A DNA stretch of 64,000 bases from contig NZ_SJEV01000001.1 of NCBI RefSeq assembly GCF_008642235.1, positions 682,001-746,000 of the forward strand. The letters run 5' to 3'. Source of the DNA: Planctomonas psychrotolerans. GTDB lineage: Bacteria > Actinomycetota > Actinomycetes > Actinomycetales > Microbacteriaceae. The translations under genes were made by a program, and so were the position numbers. Under the pieces are notes generated by a model. The model had not been told where the DNA came from. It did not search any database and worked only from the letters and a program-made list of their open reading frames with translations. Positions within the stretch are counted from its first letter, which is position 1, and each line of letters starts with the position of its first letter. Positions 47,105 to 57,160 of this stretch are shown piece by piece.

Positions 47105-48259
47105 TCAGGTCGCGAGCAGCGCCGCCGCGGCGCGCGCCTGGAAGACGACCTCCTCGAGCTCGTCCCCTCCCGCGGTCACGTGTCCCACTTTGCGGCCGGG
47201 ACGCGACTCCTTGCCGTAATTGTGCACCTTCACCGTGGGGTGGTCGGCGAACATCCGGGGGTAGCGGCCGGCCAGACCGCCGGCCTCCGGTCCGCCGAAG
47301 ACGTTGACCATCACCGACCACGCGTCGCGGCACCCGGTGGCGCCGAGCGGAAGGTCGAGCACTGCGCGCAGGTGCTGCTCGAACTGACTGGTGGTCGACC
47401 CGTCGATCGACCAGTGGCCGGAGTTGTGCGGGCGCATGGCGAGCTCGTTCACGAGCAACCGGTCGTCGGTGGTCTCGAACAGTTCCACGGCGAGCACCCC
47501 GGTCACGCCCACGCCCTCCGCCACCGCGTAGGCGATGTCGGATGCGACGGTGGACGCACGCAGAGCCGCCTGCGGTGCCGGCGCGATCACCTCGGCGCAG
47601 ACGCCGTCGCGCTGCACCGACTCCACCACCGGCCAGGCGACGATGTCGCCGCTCGGTCGACGGGCCACCGACTGCGCCAGCTCCCGGCGGAAGTCGACGA
47701 GCTCCTCCACGAGCAGTGCGGGCGCAGCGTCGGAGTCATCATTCGGCGACGCATCGGCGAGCGCGGCGAACCAGTCGTCGGCATCGGCGGCATCCCGCAC
47801 GACGCGGACTCCCTTGCCGTCGTACCCGCCGCGCGGCGTCTTCACGACCGCCACCCCGCCGTTGGCGCGGAGGAAGTCGCCGAGCTCCGCCGGCGACGTC
47901 ACCCGCGCCCAGATCGGCACGGGAAGCCCCAGCTCGGTCAGCCGCTCCCGCATGAGCACTTTGTCCTGGGCGTAGCGAAGCGCGTCCGGACCGGGATGCA
48001 CGGCCACACCCGCGTCCACGAGCGCCCGCAGCACGGCCTGCGGCACGTGCTCATGATCGAACGTCACCGCATCCACACCCCGGGCGAAGGCCAGGACGGT
48101 GTCGACGTCGCGGTAGTCCCCCACGCTGCTGGCGGCGAGCGCGGCCGCCATGCCGTCCGCTTCGGCGAGTACCCGGATGTCCACACCGAGGTTGATCGCC
48201 GCGGGGACCATCATGCGGGCGAGTTGTCCGCCGCCGATCACACCGATGGTTCGAGTCAT
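47105..48259 (-). CDS. purK: 5-(carboxyamino)imidazole ribonucleotide synthase
   Basis: A 384-residue ATP-grasp enzyme making N5-CAIR from AIR, ATP and bicarbonate. It has [49 protein letters not shown] and [17 protein letters not shown]. The start at 48259 has GGAGG 6 nt upstream. purK, purE and the LCP gene form a probable operon. The 166-bp gap to the divergent GtrA gene contains three TGAGCGT-type direct repeats (48299-48350) and a GTCGGG/CCCGAC hairpin (48355-48376), perhaps regulatory. Confidence 0.95.
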   Translation of the reverse strand: MTRTIGVIGGGQLARMMVPAAINLGVDIRVLAEADGMAAALAASSVGDYRDVDTVLAFARGVDAVTFDHEHVPQAVLRALVDAGVAVHPGPDALRYAQDKVLMRERLTELGLPVPIWARVTSPAELGDFLRANGGVAVVKTPRGGYDGKGVRVVRDAADADDWFAALADASPNDDSDAAPALLVEELVDFRRELAQSVARRPSGDIVAWPVVESVQRDGVCAEVIAPAPQAALRASTVASDIAYAVAEGVGVTGVLAVELFETTDDRLLVNELAMRPHNSGHWSIDGSTTSQFEQHLRAVLDLPLGATGCRDAWSVMVNVFGGPEAGGLAGRYPRMFADHPTVKVHNYGKESRPGRKVGHVTAGGDELEEVVFQARAAAALLAT

Positions 48260-48425
48260 GGTTGCCCTCCGTCTCCGCACTGCGGGCGTGTAGCTCCGTG
48301 AGCGTGGCTTCGTACGCGTGGCGCGATGAGCGTTGCTCTGTGAGCGTTGCGAAATGTCGGGGGCTTAGACTCCCGACGGTACGACCTATCTTCGCCCATC
48401 GACCGACCGAACGGATGCAGCCGAC

Positions 48426-48920
48426 GTGATCGACGCTTCATCCACGACGCGCGCGCACTCCACGCTCCTCTCGCAGCTGATGAAGTTCGGACTGGTCGGC
48501 GGGGTCGGCTTCGTGATCGACGTGGGCGTCTTCACTCTGCTGCGGATCAGCGTGCTGAGTCCCGACGTGCTGCACGAGGGTCCGATCCTCGCGAAGGTCG
48601 TCTCGACCTCGCTCGCCATCGGCGCCAACTGGGTCGGTAACCGCTACTGGACCTTCGGCCCGCACCGCAGCGCACGCACCACGCTGGAGGCGGTGGAGTT
48701 CCTCGTCGTCAGCCTGCTGGGCATGGGCATCGGCCTGCTCTGCCTGTGGATCTCCCACTACGTGCTCGGGTTCACCTCGGTGCTGGCCGACAACATCTCG
48801 TCGAACGTCATCGGCCTGCTGCTCGGCTCGGTGTTCCGCTTCACGCTGTACCGGCACTGGGTGTACTCGCCGAGGCGCGCCCATCGACGAGCGAAGAGGC
48901 GCGCCCTCGCCTCCGAGTAG
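48426..48920 (+). CDS. GtrA family membrane protein, second copy (Rv3277-like)
   Basis: A 164-residue four-helix membrane protein: QLMKFGLVGGVGFVIDVGVF, SLAIGANWVGNRYWTFG and VFRFTLYRHWVYS, the GtrA signatures. It lies beside purK exactly as Rv3277 does in M. tuberculosis. It is proposed to assist translocation of polyprenyl-phosphate sugars, though this particular orthologue has no known partner. The GTG start is used. It converges with ugd, 12 bp apart. Confidence 0.9.
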   Translation: MIDASSTTRAHSTLLSQLMKFGLVGGVGFVIDVGVFTLLRISVLSPDVLHEGPILAKVVSTSLAIGANWVGNRYWTFGPHRSARTTLEAVEFLVVSLLGMGIGLLCLWISHYVLGFTSVLADNISSNVIGLLLGSVFRFTLYRHWVYSPRRAHRRAKRRALASE

Positions 48921-48932
48921 CGGATCCGCGCG

Positions 48933-50246
48933 CTACGGGCGACCGAGCGCGCGGTAGGTCCAGCCCGCGGAGCGCCACTCGGCGGGAGCGAGGCAGTTGC
49001 GCCCGTCGAGGATCGCCTTCGTGCTCACGATGTAGCCGAGTGCTCGCGGGTCGAGCTCGCGGTACTGCTGCCACTCCGTGAGCAGCAGCACGGCGTCCGC
49101 TCCCTTCGCGGCTTCCTCGGGCGTGGGGACGAGCGTGAGATCGGGGACGAGCCGACGGGACGTCTCGATCGCCTCCGGGTCGGTGGCGACGACGACCGCG
49201 CCCTCCCGCATCAGCTGGGTCGCCACGTCGAGTGCCGGAGAATCGCGAACGTCGTCGGAGTTCGGCTTGAAGGCGAGGCCCAGTACCGCGATGCGCTTGC
49301 CCGCCAGCTCGCCGCCGCAGACCTCCCGGGCCAGTTCGACCATGCGGGTGCGGCGGCGCAAGTTGATGTCATCCACGTCGCTGAGGAACGACAGCGCCTG
49401 ATCCACGCCGAGTTCGTCGGCACGGGCCATGAAGGCGCGGATGTCCTTCGGCAGGCAGCCACCGCCGAAGCCGAGGCCGGCGTTCAGGAAGCGGCGACCG
49501 ATGCGTGCGTCGTGTCCGATGGCGTCGGCCAGCTGGGTGACGTCGGCACCCGTGGCCTCGCACACCTCGGCCATGGCGTTGATGAAGGAGATCTTCGTGG
49601 CGAGGAACGCATTGGCGCTGACCTTCACGAGCTCTGCGGTGGCGTAGTCGGTGATGATGCGCGGGGTCTTCTTCGCGAGGGCGACGGCGTAGATCTTGTC
49701 GAGAGCGGAGGCCGCGGCGACCCCGGTCTCGCCCGACGGAACGCCGTAGACGAGCCGGTCGGGAGACAGCGTGTCCTGCACGGCCAGGCCCTCGCGGAGG
49801 AACTCCGGGTTCCACGCGAGTACCGCACCGGGCGCCGACGCGGTGACACGCTCGGCCAGGCGAGCGGCCGTTCCCACCGGAACGGTGGACTTGCCCACCA
49901 CGATGTCACCGGCCGACAGGTGCGGGGCGAGCGCGTCGACCGCCGCATCCACGTAGGTGAGGTCGGCGGCGTTGCTGCCCTTGCGCTGCGGGGTGCCGAC
50001 TGCCACGAAGTGCACGGCCGCGCCCTTCACGGCCGAGATGTCCGTGGTGAATGACAGCCGTCCCGTGGCGAGGGCGTCCTTCAGCAGTTCGGGGAGACCG
50101 GGCTCGTAAAACGGAGCCTCTCCCGAGTTGAGCAGCGCGATCTTGGACTCGTCCACATCCACGCCTACGACCTCATGACCGAGTTCGGCCATTCCCACCG
50201 CGTGAACGGCGCCCAGGTAACCACAGCCAACGACAGAAATTCTCAT
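48933..50246 (-). CDS. ugd: UDP-glucose 6-dehydrogenase
   Basis: A 437-residue NAD-dependent enzyme of the UDP-glucose/GDP-mannose dehydrogenase family. The Rossmann motif is VVGCGYLGAVHAVGMAELGH, the catalytic Cys is C264 in GFGGGCLPKD, and VLGLAFKPNSDDVRDSP lies in the C-terminal domain. It makes UDP-glucuronate, a likely acidic-sugar donor for surface glycans. The ATG at 50246 lies 6 nt after TAGGCT (50253-50258, complementary strand), supporting a leaderless start there rather than at 50252. GDP-mannose cannot be excluded as substrate. Confidence 0.92.
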   Translation of the reverse strand: MRISVVGCGYLGAVHAVGMAELGHEVVGVDVDESKIALLNSGEAPFYEPGLPELLKDALATGRLSFTTDISAVKGAAVHFVAVGTPQRKGSNAADLTYVDAAVDALAPHLSAGDIVVGKSTVPVGTAARLAERVTASAPGAVLAWNPEFLREGLAVQDTLSPDRLVYGVPSGETGVAAASALDKIYAVALAKKTPRIITDYATAELVKVSANAFLATKISFINAMAEVCEATGADVTQLADAIGHDARIGRRFLNAGLGFGGGCLPKDIRAFMARADELGVDQALSFLSDVDDINLRRRTRMVELAREVCGGELAGKRIAVLGLAFKPNSDDVRDSPALDVATQLMREGAVVVATDPEAIETSRRLVPDLTLVPTPEEAAKGADAVLLLTEWQQYRELDPRALGYIVSTKAILDGRNCLAPAEWRSAGWTYRALGRP

Positions 50247-50289
50247 GGCCATAGCCTAGGGAATGGCGACGGCGCCGATGACCGGGGCG

Positions 50290-50982
50290 CTACCGCCAGC
50301 CCTGTGCGCTCGGATGCGTTCCCCGGGTGCCGATGGAATCCTCCTGCTGGCGGCGAGCGGTCATCGGATCCGCGCCGGCCTCCATGAGGTCCTGCAGAGC
50401 CCGCGTCACGAGGGTCGCAGAGGGCACGTCCCGCAGCAGCACCGGCGCCTCGAGCCCGGTGTTGATGCGGATGTCACCGCTCCGGAACACGCTCTGCACC
50501 GGGCCGCGGGACAGGCTGATGTCGTACCCGCGGCTGTGCAGCAGTTCCTGCCGGACGCGCACGAAGAAGCCGCGCCTCACGATGAGTCGGCGGGTGGTGA
50601 TGGTGCAGCGGCGGCTCAGCCAGATGAGCAGTGGCAGGAGCCAGAAGAGGAGCACCCCGAGGGCCACCGCACCGTAGAAGGCCGTACGCTGCCAGCCCTC
50701 GGGGAAGGACTCACCGAAGTACCCGGCGGCACCGGCGAGCAGGATGAGGGTGAGGCAGGGGAAGAACAGCACCCGGGCGTGCGGACGGAGCGTGGCGACC
50801 ACCCGTTCCGGCACCTCGGGAGGAACCGACGGGTGCTGCTGATACTCGTGCTGCCGGTAGTCGGCCTGCCGGCGGTGCGGGGCCGGCTGGGTGTCCTGCA
50901 GCACGGTCGTCTCCCCATCGTCGTCGGGGATGTGGCGGGTCGCGTCAGCGCGGCGGAGCGTGGAGCGATCCTTCCGGGCCAT
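50290..50982 (-). CDS. Membrane protein with bacterial PH domain (Rv3278c-like)
   Basis: A 230-residue protein: hydrophilic N-terminus, two membrane helices (about 71-88 and 98-123), then a small bacterial PH-like domain ([37 protein letters not shown]). Function unknown. It lies between ugd and birA and corresponds to Rv3278c in the mycobacterial gene order. It starts 6 bp after the birA stop, so the two form an operon. Confidence 0.85.
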   Translation of the reverse strand: MARKDRSTLRRADATRHIPDDDGETTVLQDTQPAPHRRQADYRQHEYQQHPSVPPEVPERVVATLRPHARVLFFPCLTLILLAGAAGYFGESFPEGWQRTAFYGAVALGVLLFWLLPLLIWLSRRCTITTRRLIVRRGFFVRVRQELLHSRGYDISLSRGPVQSVFRSGDIRINTGLEAPVLLRDVPSATLVTRALQDLMEAGADPMTARRQQEDSIGTRGTHPSAQGWR

Positions 50983-50988
50983 CCCCCA

Positions 50989-51786
50989 TTAATACCGCAG
51001 ATGGGTGACATCTCCGGCGGCGACAGCCGTGGTCCGGCCATCCGGCCCGGATCGGATGCGCACGCGTCCCACCTCATCGATGTCCACCGCGGTGCCGCGC
51101 AGTTCGTTCCCGCCCGGCAGTTCCACCCGAACCCGACGGCCCAGGGTGCCGCACTCGGCGACGACCGCATCCCGCACGCCGGAGACGACCGCGTCGCCCC
51201 GCGCGGACGCGAACGCGGTGGCCAGGGTGTCGAGCTCGGCGAGGTAGTCCGCGAGCAGGGCGTCGGCATCCGGGGCCTCGGCGCCGGCGAGGAGCAGGGA
51301 GGTCGATGTGTCGGTGGGCAGGTCGTCGGCGGTCAGGGTCACGTTCACCCCGGAGCCCACGACCACGGCCGACGGGGAGGCGAGGAGCTCGCAGAGGATG
51401 CCGCAGACCTTTCTGCCGTCGATCAGCACGTCGTTCGGCCACTTGAGCGTCACGTCGGACCCGGCAACGCCAGCCGGCAGCGCGGCGCGCACCGCCCGGG
51501 CCATGGCGGTGCCGGCGAGGAGCGGGAACCATCCCCAGCTGCCCTGCGGGATACCGTCGATCCGGAGGAGCACCGATGCCGCGAGCGACGAGCCGGCGGG
51601 GGCCGTCCATACGCGTCCCGCCCTACCCCGTCCGGCCCGCTGGTCGCGGGTCACGACCACCGACAGGTGCGGCCAGGTCGAGGCATCCGCGCCGGAGACC
51701 CGGCGCACGAGATCGTCGTTGGTGGAGCCAGTGAAGGGCACGTGCTCGAGCCGGGCGCTCACGGCCGACGAACGGGGAAACTCCAT
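50989..51786 (-). CDS. birA: Biotin-[acetyl-CoA-carboxylase] ligase
   Basis: A 265-residue class-I biotin ligase without an N-terminal DNA-binding domain. It has [12 protein letters not shown], the biotinyl-AMP loop [20 protein letters not shown] and [19 protein letters not shown]. It attaches biotin to the BCCP domain of AccA, encoded 7.4 kb away, and is divergent from accD, a conserved actinobacterial pairing. The ATG at 51786 gives the standard length. Confidence 0.93.
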   Translation of the reverse strand: MEFPRSSAVSARLEHVPFTGSTNDDLVRRVSGADASTWPHLSVVVTRDQRAGRGRAGRVWTAPAGSSLAASVLLRIDGIPQGSWGWFPLLAGTAMARAVRAALPAGVAGSDVTLKWPNDVLIDGRKVCGILCELLASPSAVVVGSGVNVTLTADDLPTDTSTSLLLAGAEAPDADALLADYLAELDTLATAFASARGDAVVSGVRDAVVAECGTLGRRVRVELPGGNELRGTAVDIDEVGRVRIRSGPDGRTTAVAAGDVTHLRY

Positions 51787-51909
51787 GCGCTCAGCGTACG
51801 ACCGCGGTCCGGGCGGCCCGAACGGCACGAGGAGCGGCACGGAAGGGCGGCACGGAAGGGCGCGACGGGCAGCCGGGCGGCGAAGAGGGCGACCGGTAAA
51901 GTGAACCGC

Positions 51910-53508
51910 GTGACCAGCAGCGAAACGCCTCCCGATATGTACACGACCGCCGGCAAGCTGGCGGACCTGAAGAATCGGTATCACGAGGCGGTCACCGCGA
52001 GCGGCGAGGCCGCGATCGAGAAGCAGCACGCGCGCGGGAAGATGACCGCGCGGGAGCGCATCGACGTGCTTCTCGACCACGGCTCGTTCGTGGAGCTCGA
52101 CGAGTTCGTGCGGCACCGCACCCACGCGTTCGGCATGGAGAAGAAGCGACCCTACGGTGACGCCGTCGTCACCGGCACGGGCACCATCCACGGTCGTCAG
52201 GTCGCCGTCTACTCGCAGGACTTCACGATCTTCGGCGGATCCCTCGGCGAGGTCGCCGGCGAGAAGATCATCAAGGTGATGGAGCTCGCCATCAAGACCG
52301 GTGTGCCCATCATCGGCATGCTCGACTCCGGCGGCGCCCGCATCCAGGAGGGCGTGGTCGCCCTCGGCAAGTACGGCGAGATCTTCCGGTTGAACACCGC
52401 GGCGTCCGGGGTGATCCCGCAGATCTCGATCATCATGGGTCCGGCGGCGGGCGGGGCCGTGTACTCCCCCGCCCTGACCGACTTCGTGATCATGGTCGAC
52501 AAGACGAGCCACATGTTCGTCACGGGGCCCGATGTGATCAAGACCGTGACCGGTGAGGACGTCGGCTTCGAAGAGCTCGGTGGCGCCTATACGCACAACA
52601 GCATCTCGGGTGTCTCGCACTATCTGGCGAGCGACGAGGACGATGCACTCGACTACGCGCGCACGCTGCTCGGTTTCCTCCCCGACAACAACCTCGCCGA
52701 GCTGCCCGTCTACGCGAACGAGCCGGAACTCGAGATCACCGACTCCGACCGCAAGCTCAACACGCTCATCCCCGATTCCCCGAACCAGCCCTACGACGTG
52801 CACGCGCTCATCGAACGCGTGGTCGATCACGGCGAGTTCCTGGAGACGCAGCCGCTGTTCGCGCCGAACATCGTCGTGGGCTTCGCGCGGGTGGAGGGCA
52901 GGTCGGTCGGCATCGTGGCGAACCAGCCGGGCGCGATGGCCGGCACCCTCAACATCGAGGCGGGCGAGAAGGCCTCGCGGTTCGTGCGGTTCTGCGACGC
53001 GTTCTCCATTCCGATCATCACCCTGGTGGACGTGCCGGGATACCTGCCCGGCACCGACCAGGAATGGACGGGCGTGATCCGTCGCGGCGCGAAGCTGCTC
53101 TACGCCTACGCCGAGGCCACCGTTCCGCTCGTCACGATCATCACCCGCAAGGCGTACGGCGGCGCGTACATCGTGATGGGCTCGAAGCAGTTGGGCGCCG
53201 ACATCAACCTCGCCTGGCCGACGGCCGAGATCGCGGTGATGGGCGGACAGGGTGCGGTGAACATCCTGTACCGCAACGAGATCCGGAAGGCCGGTGAGGC
53301 GGGCGAGGATGTCGCCGCCGTGCGCACCCGGCTCGCGAACGAGTACACGTACAACGTGGCGAGCCCGTTCCTCGCCGCCGAACGGGGCGAGCTGGACGGC
53401 GTGATCGAACCCGCCGCCACTCGGGTGGCCATCACGAAGGCGCTGCGGGCCCTTCGCACCAAGCGCGCGAGCCTGCCGCCCAAGAAGCACGGGAACATCC
53501 CGCTGTGA
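51910..53508 (+). CDS. accD: Acyl-CoA carboxylase carboxyltransferase (beta) subunit
   Basis: A 532-residue AccD5-type protein with two crotonase-fold halves. Substrate-site elements are [22 protein letters not shown], the oxyanion [16 protein letters not shown] and, in the C-half, [12 protein letters not shown] and [19 protein letters not shown]. It carboxylates acetyl- or propionyl-CoA with biotin carried on AccA. GTG at 51910 is preferred over GTG at 51901; both are in frame. Its stop overlaps the accE start (GTGA), ensuring balanced translation. Confidence 0.95.
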   Translation: MTSSETPPDMYTTAGKLADLKNRYHEAVTASGEAAIEKQHARGKMTARERIDVLLDHGSFVELDEFVRHRTHAFGMEKKRPYGDAVVTGTGTIHGRQVAVYSQDFTIFGGSLGEVAGEKIIKVMELAIKTGVPIIGMLDSGGARIQEGVVALGKYGEIFRLNTAASGVIPQISIIMGPAAGGAVYSPALTDFVIMVDKTSHMFVTGPDVIKTVTGEDVGFEELGGAYTHNSISGVSHYLASDEDDALDYARTLLGFLPDNNLAELPVYANEPELEITDSDRKLNTLIPDSPNQPYDVHALIERVVDHGEFLETQPLFAPNIVVGFARVEGRSVGIVANQPGAMAGTLNIEAGEKASRFVRFCDAFSIPIITLVDVPGYLPGTDQEWTGVIRRGAKLLYAYAEATVPLVTIITRKAYGGAYIVMGSKQLGADINLAWPTAEIAVMGGQGAVNILYRNEIRKAGEAGEDVAAVRTRLANEYTYNVASPFLAAERGELDGVIEPAATRVAITKALRALRTKRASLPPKKHGNIPL

Positions 53509-53744
53509 GCGACCCGGACGAGCAGGGCGTTCTCGGCGCCGACGATGTGCGGGTGGTCTCCGGCAACCCCACCGCCGAGGAGATCGCCGCCGCCTCCGCC
53601 GTGCTCGCCGCGCTCGTCGCGGAACGGGCGGGCGCCCGGGCCGAGCCGATCGAACCGAGCCCCTCGACGTGGCAGCGCAGCCAACGGGCGATCCGCGGCA
53701 CGATCGTTCCGGGGCCCGGCCGCTGGCGGGGGTTCTCGGGCTGA
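53505..53744 (+). CDS. accE: Acyl-CoA carboxylase epsilon subunit
   Basis: A 79-residue AccE5-type protein: [23 protein letters not shown] followed by a variable stretch and a C-terminal basic-aromatic tail [12 protein letters not shown]. This is the normal layout for the epsilon subunit, which stabilises the AccA/AccD complex in actinobacteria. It is translationally coupled to accD. The 362-bp gap after it holds no gene but several hairpins (listed separately). Confidence 0.93.
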   Translation: MSDPDEQGVLGADDVRVVSGNPTAEEIAAASAVLAALVAERAGARAEPIEPSPSTWQRSQRAIRGTIVPGPGRWRGFSG

Positions 53745-53909
53745 AGCGGTCTCAGGCCCCGCGCTGTACCCCATTCGCGGGACGGCTCTCGGGGCAGTTC
53801 CGCGGCAATTCGGGGGCACACGGACTGGGGCGCCGGAAAATGTCCCCCAAGTGTCCTCATAAATGACGACTGTGCGGCCGGGGAACGACGACCAAGATAG
53901 ATATCGCTA

Positions 53910-54051
53910 GGTGTTACTCCAAGAGTCACACCACCTGGCATTCGCCGACTAGGGTAAGCGGGCGAATGTCCTGGGGGCGAGTCAGGGCGACATTCGGGTT
54001 GTCGCCCTGACTCGGAATCGAGAAGGGCTGGTCCATAGATCGGCCCTTCTC
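53910..54051 (+). ncRNA. Run of hairpins downstream of accE: terminators or structured RNA
   Basis: Four inverted repeats follow one another: GGTGTTACTC/GAGTCACACC (53910-53932, one mismatch), ATTCGCC/GGCGAAT (near 53940-53967), GAGTCAGGGCGAC with its exact complement (53979-54013, 13-bp stem) and GAGAAGGGC/GCCCTTCTC (54020-54051). CGAATGTC (53963-53970) can instead pair with GACATTCG (53989-53996), so the second and third hairpins have an exclusive alternative. A TAGGGT at 53951-53956 may be a promoter. The region lies between converging accE and the sensor-kinase partner gene. Confidence 0.45.
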
Positions 54052-54106
54052 CTCGTTAACCGGCGGTGCGCGGTCAACCGTGGCGCAGTCGGTCCAGGGT
54101 GCAAGG

Positions 54107-55129
54107 TCACCCAGCGGTGCGCGGGATCTCCAGCCACAGGTCGACCTCGTCGTCCTGGTCGTCCTGGGCGAGCATGCTCGCGCTGCCATCGCCCGACATG
54201 CTGACGCCCACCACGGTCACCGCCGTCGCCGACCCCTCGGGCACGGTGCGCGCGATGAGCTTGTCGGTGCGGGTGGACCGGATGGCGCTGGCGAGGCGAT
54301 TGAGCACCCGCTCCATCTCCGTCTCGTCGAGGTCGTCGATGCCCCCCTCATCGAGGAGGGTCACGACGGTCCCCCGGCGCCGCGCCTCCATGACCTCCCG
54401 CCGCACGGCATCGTTCAGCAGTTTGCGCCCGCGGATCTCGTCGCGGATGCCGCCCTCGAGGTAGAGGCACTCCTGGCGCTCCTGCTCGTTCAGGTCGCCG
54501 TTGCGCTCGACGATGCGGCGAAGCATCGGAAGCGCCATGGTGCTGGTCTGGCGGAGGCGGAACTGACGCTCGAAGAGGTGGGCCTCCTGCGCCGCCTGCC
54601 AGTCGGTCGCCTCCCGCTCGGCGAGGGCGAACTGCCGCGCGTCCCGGCCGGCTTTCGCGAGCGCCCGGGCGAGCATGTGCGAGACGGCCACCCAGAGCAC
54701 GCTGCCGATCACGCCGAGCTTCGGCACGTTGCCGAGGTCGGTCCAGAGCACCGACTGCGCGACGAGGAAGAACACGCCGGCCCAGGCGAACGCCTGCTGA
54801 CGCCTCGTGGACGTGATGGTCATCAGCGTTCCGACCGCCGCCACATGCCAGGTCATGTTCCCGATCGACCGGTCCGGGTCGAGCTGACTGGTCACGAGCA
54901 GGGTGACCGCCACGCATACGGCGAGGTTGAAGGCCGCCAGCCACCGCGGCATGAGGGTGGGGCTCTTCGGCCATAGGCTGAGGACGGTGGCGACCGCATA
55001 CAGTCCCATCGCCACGAGCGCAGGCACTGGGCTGGCCGTGCCGGGAAGGGATACCAGCCCGAGAAGGATGTGATAGCCGGAGAACAGGCCGGCGATGCCG
55101 ACGATGATGTACCGCGGAACGCTGATCAC
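54107..55129 (-). CDS. Membrane protein, degenerate histidine-kinase-like partner
   Basis: A 340-residue protein with about six N-terminal membrane helices (residues 5-165), a coiled segment (ARQFALAEREATDWQAAQEAH) and a C-terminal region resembling a kinase dimerisation/ATPase module without the usual H, N and G boxes. The GTG start overlaps the stop of the kinase gene by 4 bp, so both are made together. It could be an auxiliary sensor or antagonist of the kinase. No enzymatic function can be assigned. Confidence 0.65.
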   Translation of the reverse strand: MISVPRYIIVGIAGLFSGYHILLGLVSLPGTASPVPALVAMGLYAVATVLSLWPKSPTLMPRWLAAFNLAVCVAVTLLVTSQLDPDRSIGNMTWHVAAVGTLMTITSTRRQQAFAWAGVFFLVAQSVLWTDLGNVPKLGVIGSVLWVAVSHMLARALAKAGRDARQFALAEREATDWQAAQEAHLFERQFRLRQTSTMALPMLRRIVERNGDLNEQERQECLYLEGGIRDEIRGRKLLNDAVRREVMEARRRGTVVTLLDEGGIDDLDETEMERVLNRLASAIRSTRTDKLIARTVPEGSATAVTVVGVSMSGDGSASMLAQDDQDDEVDLWLEIPRTAG

Positions 55130-56397
55130 GATGCCGCCCCGCTGATCTCGTTCTGGTCCTCGCGCACCTGTTCGGGGTTCGGCCAGGTGATCCGTACCGT
55201 GGTGCCTTCGCCCTTCGCGGAATCGACCGCGACCACGCCGCCCACGTTGGAGACCCGCTCCCGGATGGACACACGCAGCCCGAGGCGCTCGCTCGGCACC
55301 TGATGCACGTCGAACCCGATGCCGTTGTCCCGCACCTCGATGCTCACCCCGCTCGCGCCGATGCCCCGGAGTGACAGCACGCGTTCGACGTCCCGACCGT
55401 CGGAACCGGCGTGCTGCAGGCTGTTGACCATCGCCTGAACGGCCGCCGAGTACAACGCCTCGGCCGCGTTGACCGGTACGACGCAGGCCCCGATCTCGTC
55501 GGTTCGCACGGCGATCGGGGCGGACATCGTGGAGGCGGCATCGATGATGCGCTGGGTCAGCTTGCGCAGAGCGACGGTGGACCCGTCCTGCGTGGTGCCG
55601 AGCCCGGCGTCGGCGAGGTGATCGATCGCGTTGCCCGCCATCGTCGCGGCGAGCTCCCGGGCGTCGGGGGTGTACGCCCGCGCCGCCGAGAGGAAGGTGG
55701 TGAGCACGCTGTCGTGCACGATGGCGTCGACCTGCACCCGCTCCACCTCCGTGGCGTGCTGGCGCACGGCATGGGCGTAGCGCTCCAGCGCGGTGCTCTG
55801 CGCGGCATCGACGGACGATGCAGCCTGCCGTAGAACGGTGACGAGCACGAGCAGCGCACCGCCCAGGATGATGGCGTAGACCACGTTGAGCAGCGCAGCG
55901 ATCGGTTCGGCCGAGCCGCCTGCCGGGGTCAAGCGGACGACGCCGTAGACGACAGGAACGATGACCGTGTAGGCGGCGGCGAGCCAGACGCTGAACGCGA
56001 TGGCTGCACATGCCGTAGCGACGGTGAGGACGAACCACAACCAGGGCGCTGCGTCATCGGTCAGGACCGACGCATCAGCGGCGAAAGGCCAGGTGATCAG
56101 CCCGGCCAGGTAGGCGAAGGCCACGTAGCCGTTCGCGGCGGCGACGAATCGCCGTGCGAGCGCGGCGGCGATGACGACGAGAAGCCCGCCGAAGAAGGAC
56201 GCGGCGATGACGACGTTCCACACCAGCATGACGCCCGAGGTCTGCGTGATGAGCGCCGGGAGGGACTGCAGGCTGAACACCAGCCCGAAGGCGCCGACCG
56301 CGCGGGCGAGCACCGTCTCGATGCGAGCGCGGCTGATGGGGTTGCTCGGACTCCGGGTCTCCGGCGCGGCCGGAATCGCTAAGCGCTCAGTGGCCAT
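55126..56397 (-). CDS. Sensor histidine kinase, HisKA_3-like
   Basis: A 423-residue membrane kinase: six or so membrane helices (residues 30-195), H-box VDAIVHDSVLTTFLSAA with phospho-acceptor H228, N-box ALYSAAVQAMVNSLQHAG, and G-box VRDNGIGFD followed by LGLRVSIRERV and GGVVAVDSAKGEGTTV. The signal is unknown. It overlaps the response regulator gene upstream by 11 bp and the degenerate partner downstream by 4 bp: one three-gene operon on the minus strand. Confidence 0.88.
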   Translation of the reverse strand: MATERLAIPAAPETRSPSNPISRARIETVLARAVGAFGLVFSLQSLPALITQTSGVMLVWNVVIAASFFGGLLVVIAAALARRFVAAANGYVAFAYLAGLITWPFAADASVLTDDAAPWLWFVLTVATACAAIAFSVWLAAAYTVIVPVVYGVVRLTPAGGSAEPIAALLNVVYAIILGGALLVLVTVLRQAASSVDAAQSTALERYAHAVRQHATEVERVQVDAIVHDSVLTTFLSAARAYTPDARELAATMAGNAIDHLADAGLGTTQDGSTVALRKLTQRIIDAASTMSAPIAVRTDEIGACVVPVNAAEALYSAAVQAMVNSLQHAGSDGRDVERVLSLRGIGASGVSIEVRDNGIGFDVHQVPSERLGLRVSIRERVSNVGGVVAVDSAKGEGTTVRITWPNPEQVREDQNEISGAAS

Positions 56398-57097
56398 CGC
56401 TGCCGTCGGGATCCAAGCCGGGGAGGATGCCGTCCTCCACGGCTCGACGCAGCAGGTCGACCTTCGTCGGCGCGGGACGCCCGATCTCGATGTACTTCAC
56501 GCGGATGCGGTCGAGGTACTCCCGAGCGGTGGAATTGGCGATGCCGAGCTGCTCGGCGACCCTCTTCAGCGGCAGTCCGGACGCGTACAGGTGCAGCACG
56601 TCGCGTTCCCGGCGGCCGAGCTGCGCCTTCGCGAAGTCGCTGTCCGCGTCGATCGCGGTGGCCCACTCGAGGTTGTTGAGCACCTCGCCCCGCGCGACGG
56701 TTGCGATGGCGGCGATCACGGTCTGCGTGGCGGAGGACTTGGGGATGACACCGGCGGCACCGGCGGCGAGCGCCTCTCGCACACTGGCCACGCGGTCGGC
56801 GATGCTATGGATCAGCACGGCGGCGCCCGTCGCCTGCGCGAGCTTCACGTTGTCGGTGACGGTCGACCCGTCGCCGAGGGAGAGGTCGAGCACGACCACG
56901 TCGCATTCCTTGCCGGTGAGTCCGGCGACGAGCTCCGTCGCACTCGCCGCGGCCAGCACGAAGTCGTAGCCGGCATCCAGGCACGCGGCCTTCAGTCCGA
57001 GCCGAACCGACTCGTGATCGTCGACGACGGCCACTCGAACGGTCGAACCGGCCGGCCCCCTGCCGGTTGATTGCTGCTGATCTGATGTGTTAATCAC
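56387..57097 (-). CDS. NarL/LuxR-family response regulator
   Basis: A 236-residue regulator: receiver domain (about 20-135) with acidic pair D26/D27, phospho-acceptor D71 in VVLDLSLGDG and conserved K120 in GVIPKSSA. The LuxR-type helix-turn-helix (about 160-210) has LGRRERDVLHLYASGLPLKRVAEQL. The HTH stretch STAREYLDRIRVKY replaces the usual TVKTHVxxI, so DNA specificity is unusual. It is the first gene of the kinase operon. Targets are not visible in this window. Confidence 0.92.
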   Translation of the reverse strand: MINTSDQQQSTGRGPAGSTVRVAVVDDHESVRLGLKAACLDAGYDFVLAAASATELVAGLTGKECDVVVLDLSLGDGSTVTDNVKLAQATGAAVLIHSIADRVASVREALAAGAAGVIPKSSATQTVIAAIATVARGEVLNNLEWATAIDADSDFAKAQLGRRERDVLHLYASGLPLKRVAEQLGIANSTAREYLDRIRVKYIEIGRPAPTKVDLLRRAVEDGILPGLDPDGSDGH

Positions 57098-57160
57098 GAA
57101 TAATCCCGCCTGGCGTCACCCACACTGCCCCGAGTGTGTGCCCCCATGGTATCGGCAGGA

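Noticed and set aside
48299-48376. Three TGAGCGT-type direct repeats and a small hairpin upstream of purK as a purine riboswitch
   Set aside because: The elements are short and the conserved guanine/adenine riboswitch core is absent. At most they are protein-binding sites.
50989-53490. A 833-codon minus-strand frame extending birA through accD
   Set aside because: Only the last 265 residues match biotin ligase. The rest is antisense to accD, so the birA start at 51786 was chosen.
53910-54051. Known riboswitch such as the c-di-AMP (ydaO) type, or 6C RNA
   Set aside because: No downstream gene lies on the same strand, the conserved ydaO core bases are not seen, and the loops lack the C-runs of 6C RNA.
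54107-56038. A 643-codon minus-strand frame extending the degenerate kinase partner upstream
   Set aside because: The extension runs through the kinase gene in another frame and lacks protein-like features. GTG at 55129, overlapping the kinase stop, is the natural start.
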